A DNA stretch of 64,000 nucleotides from Cupriavidus necator A5-1 (lineage in GTDB: Bacteria > Pseudomonadota > Gammaproteobacteria > Burkholderiales > Burkholderiaceae). The notes beneath the pieces are model-generated. The model did no database searches, had not been told where the DNA came from, and saw only the letters and a list, made by a program, of their open reading frames with translations. The stretch covers positions 4,092,001-4,156,000 of the forward strand of contig NZ_JQLI01000001.1 in the NCBI RefSeq assembly GCF_000744095.1, read 5' to 3'. Positions within the stretch are counted from its first letter, which is position 1; the number at the start of each line of letters is the position of its first letter. The translations under genes and the position numbers were made by a program. Shown piece by piece: positions 61,717-64,000 of the stretch.

Positions 61717-62625
61717 TTACGTCGCCCGTTCTCCGAAGAGTTCCAACACGATCCCCCTTAGCCAGCGGTTGCCCGGATCATCATGTTGAGATCGGTGCCA
61801 GTGTTGTTTGAGATCAAACGTCGGCATCCTGTAAGGTGGCTCGAGCACCGCAACATCAGCGATTTGAGCGAATACCTCTCCCACTGCGGCGGGAACGGTC
61901 ACTACCAAGTCGGTGGCAGCGATGACCATGGGGATGCTTAAAAAGTGCGGTGAATGAAGCAGTTCCCGCCGTTGCACACCTTGCTCTTTCAGGTACTGCT
62001 CGACTATCTCCTGGCTTCTACCTTCAGCCTGCACCACGGCGTGCGGAAGCTCAGTGAAAGACTTCTTAGTCATTTTTCCTTGCACGGCCGGATGACCTCG
62101 TCTTACGAGGCATACAAAACTGTGCCGGAACAAGCGCTGCTGAAAAACGTCTACGCCGTCCAGATCAGGGAAGTAACCAACAGCAAGATCTACCTCGCTG
62201 CGCTGCAGCGCAGACATTAGCGCCTTCGGGTGAGTTGACACCGTCGTGATGTTTAAACCTGGCGCAAGCGTTGCCAGCCGATGCAGCAATCGCGGCAAGA
62301 AGACCATTTCGCCGACATCGGACATCGCAATGGTGAACGTCCGTTGGACTTGAGCTGGGTCGAAGCCAGGCGACCTCAACACGCTTTCCCGGATCTGGGC
62401 GAGTACCGACTGGATCACCGGCGCAAGTTGGGTGGCCCGCGGAGTCGGCTCCATCCCTTGCCGCGTTTTGACAAAGAGCGCATCCCCCAGCTCCTCCCTC
62501 AGGCGACGGAGCGAATAGGAGATCGCCGGTTGGCTCAATCCAAGTTCTTGGGCTGCCCTGCCAACGTGGCCGTGCCGGTGCAGTGCGTCGAAGATTCTGA
62601 GCAGGTTCAGGTCGAAGTTATCCAT
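61717..62625 (-). CDS. LysR-type regulator (NahR/PcaQ-like subgroup)
   Basis: This 302-residue protein begins MDNFDLNLLRIFDALHRHGHVGRAAQELGLSQPAISYSLRRLRE, the typical start of the NahR/NodD-like LysR subgroup (DLNLLRIFDAL). The effector domain includes RTFTIAMSDVGEMVFLPRLL. Members often respond to aromatic acids. It is divergent from the Rieske oxygenase gene with a 127-base gap containing TTATCA-N12-TGATAA, and is probably its activator. Confidence 0.92.
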   Translation of the reverse strand: MDNFDLNLLRIFDALHRHGHVGRAAQELGLSQPAISYSLRRLREELGDALFVKTRQGMEPTPRATQLAPVIQSVLAQIRESVLRSPGFDPAQVQRTFTIAMSDVGEMVFLPRLLHRLATLAPGLNITTVSTHPKALMSALQRSEVDLAVGYFPDLDGVDVFQQRLFRHSFVCLVRRGHPAVQGKMTKKSFTELPHAVVQAEGRSQEIVEQYLKEQGVQRRELLHSPHFLSIPMVIAATDLVVTVPAAVGEVFAQIADVAVLEPPYRMPTFDLKQHWHRSQHDDPGNRWLRGIVLELFGERAT

Positions 62626-62639
62626 CTCGCTTATGAATG

Positions 62640-62663
62640 TTATCAGGACGATCTACTTGATAA
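62640..62663. promoter_or_regulatory. Candidate LysR operator TTATCA-N12-TGATAA
   Basis: TTATCA (62640-62645) and TGATAA (62658-62663) form a perfect inverted repeat with 12 bases between, in the gap between the LysR gene and the divergent oxygenase gene. Spacing and AT-richness are typical of LysR recognition sites. The assignment is by position and symmetry only. Confidence 0.55.
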
Positions 62664-62752
62664 ATCGTATGCGAATGACGAGACTTCATCCAGCAGCACG
62701 TTGCACCTTTCGCAACGTGTGACGATCAGCATCAGAAACCAGGAGACATTCC

Positions 62753-63808
62753 ATGTTCCCCAAGAACACTTGGTACGTCGCGGCGTGGGCCGACGAAATC
62801 ACCACTACTCCCATTGCACGAACCCTTTTGAATGAGCCGGTGGTCTTCTACCGTGGCGTCAGCGGAAAGGTCTCTGCTCTTGAAGACCGGTGCTGTCACC
62901 GAGCACTGCCTCTACACCACGGCGACGTTGTCGGTGATTGCTTACGCTGCGCATACCATGGCCTCGAGTACAACGCTGAGGGCCAATGTGTGCGGGTTCC
63001 AGGGCAGGGCAAGATCCCGACTAAAGCGAAGGTGAGGCGCTACCCGGTGGTCGAGAAGGACGACCTGATCTGGATCTGGATGGGAGACGAATCCCAGACG
63101 AAAGAGGCCGCTGTTCCCTCATACCCTTGGCACGGTGATAAGGGGTGGAGGTATCGGAAGAACACGTACCTCATCAAGTCGAATCACCTGCTCATCTACG
63201 ATAACCTGCTCGACCTGACCCATCTTGGCTACGTACACAAGCGCACCATTGGCGGCGACGCAGAGACCCACTTCGCAGCCAAAACCACCACCGGCCGGAC
63301 CGAAAAAGGCGTGCGAGTCGAGCGATGGATGTTGGACAGCTTGCCGCCGCCTACCTACACAGCGGCCTATACCTTTGGGACGGAACGCGTCGACCGGTGG
63401 CAGGAGATCGAATTCGAGCCCGGACTCGTCCGAATTTTCACCGGCGCGAAGGAAGTCGGCGGCGGTGCGCCAGAAGGAAACCGTGATGACGCCTACGGCT
63501 TCCGCGGCCTGAACGCGATGACCCCGGAAACCGAACACACGACGCATTACTTTTGGTCTGCCGCCCACAATTTCCGCATCGACGAACCTGCTGTGACCGA
63601 TGCCATTTACGACAACATCGTGATCACGTTCAATGAAGATAAGGAGATCATCGAATCTCAATATCAAAACATGCAACGCGATCCCGGCCGCGCAATGGTT
63701 GACATTTCCTTCGACATTGCGCCGGTGCAGGCCCGCAGGTACTGGGATGCCCTGAACAAGGCAGAGGCCGCTGATGCAGGTATCGAGCCGACCGCCAAGG
63801 CTGCGTAA
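62753..63808 (+). CDS. Rieske non-heme oxygenase, VanA/TsaM-like O-demethylase subunit
   Basis: This 351-residue oxygenase has the Rieske cluster ligands as CCHR and CAYH in DRCCHRALPLHHGDVV and GDCLRCAYHGLEY, and the mononuclear iron site in NLLDLTHLGYVH. Its length and C-terminal region fit the VanA/TsaM/DdmC branch, which demethylates methoxy- or methyl-substituted aromatic acids (vanillate, toluenesulfonate, dicamba). The next gene, 24 bases later, begins a VanB-type reductase, completing a two-component enzyme. With the AAHS transporter nearby, vanillate or a similar aromatic ether acid is a plausible substrate, but a specific assignment cannot be made. Confidence 0.9.
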   Translation: MFPKNTWYVAAWADEITTTPIARTLLNEPVVFYRGVSGKVSALEDRCCHRALPLHHGDVVGDCLRCAYHGLEYNAEGQCVRVPGQGKIPTKAKVRRYPVVEKDDLIWIWMGDESQTKEAAVPSYPWHGDKGWRYRKNTYLIKSNHLLIYDNLLDLTHLGYVHKRTIGGDAETHFAAKTTTGRTEKGVRVERWMLDSLPPPTYTAAYTFGTERVDRWQEIEFEPGLVRIFTGAKEVGGGAPEGNRDDAYGFRGLNAMTPETEHTTHYFWSAAHNFRIDEPAVTDAIYDNIVITFNEDKEIIESQYQNMQRDPGRAMVDISFDIAPVQARRYWDALNKAEAADAGIEPTAKAA

Positions 63809-63831
63809 GCAAAGATGTGGGGTGTTTCAGC

Positions 63832-64000
63832 ATGTTAAATGTACGCGTTGAATGTAAGCGTCAGGTGGCTGATGGCATCAGTGCCTTTCACCTGGTTTCG
63901 ACCACCGGCGAGCCGTTGCCAGCTTTCTCAGCGGGCGCACATGTGGATGTGCACTTACCTGGTGGACTGGTCCGCCAGTATTCTCTCTGTGGTGACCCCA
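63832..64000 (+). CDS. VanB-type oxidoreductase, 5' part
   Basis: This gene starts at ATG 63832 and runs off the window. The visible 56 residues include FSAGAHVDVHLPGGLVRQYS and SLCGDP, the flavin-binding N-terminus of the phthalate-dioxygenase-reductase/VanB family. It follows the Rieske oxygenase gene closely and should be its electron-supplying partner. It is similar in type to the reductase at 40286-41251 but clearly distinct in sequence. Confidence 0.88.
   Translation, partial: MLNVRVECKRQVADGISAFHLVSTTGEPLPAFSAGAHVDVHLPGGLVRQYSLCGDP

Overview
The window is a gene-dense, high-GC chromosomal segment that looks like a beta-proteobacterium of the Burkholderiaceae, most probably Cupriavidus or a close relative. 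This rests on Burkholderia-type trimeric porins, a Bug/TctC solute receptor, many LysR regulators, a CaiB/enoyl-CoA hydratase/PrpD style of acyl-CoA catabolism, and an AAHS transporter beside a Rieske O-demethylase. No rRNA, tRNA, CRISPR array or intact insertion sequence was recognised. The species call is inference from gene content.

Layout. 0-2 kb: end of a small hydrolase, a porin, and a strong intrinsic terminator. 2.2-7.2 kb: a sulfur-scavenging operon (SfnB/DszC-like flavoprotein, NtaA/SnaA-like monooxygenase, MetQ-MetN-MetI importer). 7.2-20.6 kb: a signalling and metabolic block. A giant kinase-like/AAA/GAF/histidine kinase and a FixJ-type regulator lie divergent to an isochorismatase-fold hydrolase, a chloroperoxidase-like hydrolase, a Tat-exported amidohydrolase with a Cys/His-rich tail, DoxX, an MFS exporter with an extra C-terminal domain, XapX and a porin. 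20.7-24.6 kb: a lone receiver protein and a zinc-ribbon/adenylate cyclase/AAA/TPR protein. 24.7-34.5 kb: a partly decayed acyl-CoA catabolic region containing a frameshifted enoyl-CoA hydratase and a scar where a CoA-transferase and a lactonase have both lost their 5' halves, then intact hydrolase, ADP-forming acyl-CoA synthetase, acyl-CoA dehydrogenase, LysR, PrpD and TctC genes. 34.5-36.2 kb: a membrane diguanylate cyclase. 37-44.7 kb: a P450-led oxidation operon (alcohol dehydrogenase, P450, ferredoxin-reductase, aldehyde dehydrogenase, acyl-CoA ligase) divergent from a TetR gene, with a perfect 20-bp palindrome between them. 44.7-52.8 kb: LysR, three tandem RraA-family aldolase/decarboxylase paralogues, a PLP dehydratase, RidA and a complete glutamate/aspartate-type ABC importer. 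53-64 kb: a mosaic accessory region with YaiI, LysR/aldo-keto reductase, a short-chain-dehydrogenase scrap, a sensor kinase that has probably lost its 5' end, a VOC protein, a broken integron-type integrase, and an aromatic O-demethylation module (AAHS transporter, LysR, Rieske oxygenase, reductase) that runs off the right edge.

How the genes may work together. The most interesting candidate is the 45.8-52.8 kb cluster. Its parts fit one route: import of an acidic hydroxy-amino acid, PLP-dependent dehydration and deamination, RidA hydrolysis of the enamine/imine, and RraA-type cleavage or decarboxylation of the resulting 2-oxo acid. The second is the 7.2-20.6 kb block, where an elaborate sensor whose kinase-like domain lacks the usual catalytic residues sits beside an uncharacterised set of hydrolases and membrane proteins, with repeated CCGACTA elements in the intergenic region. 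The P450 operon reads as a complete hydrocarbon or terpenoid alcohol-to-acyl-CoA pathway. Several scars (24.7-26.5 kb, 56.3-56.5 kb, 59.2-59.6 kb) point to recent loss and rearrangement.
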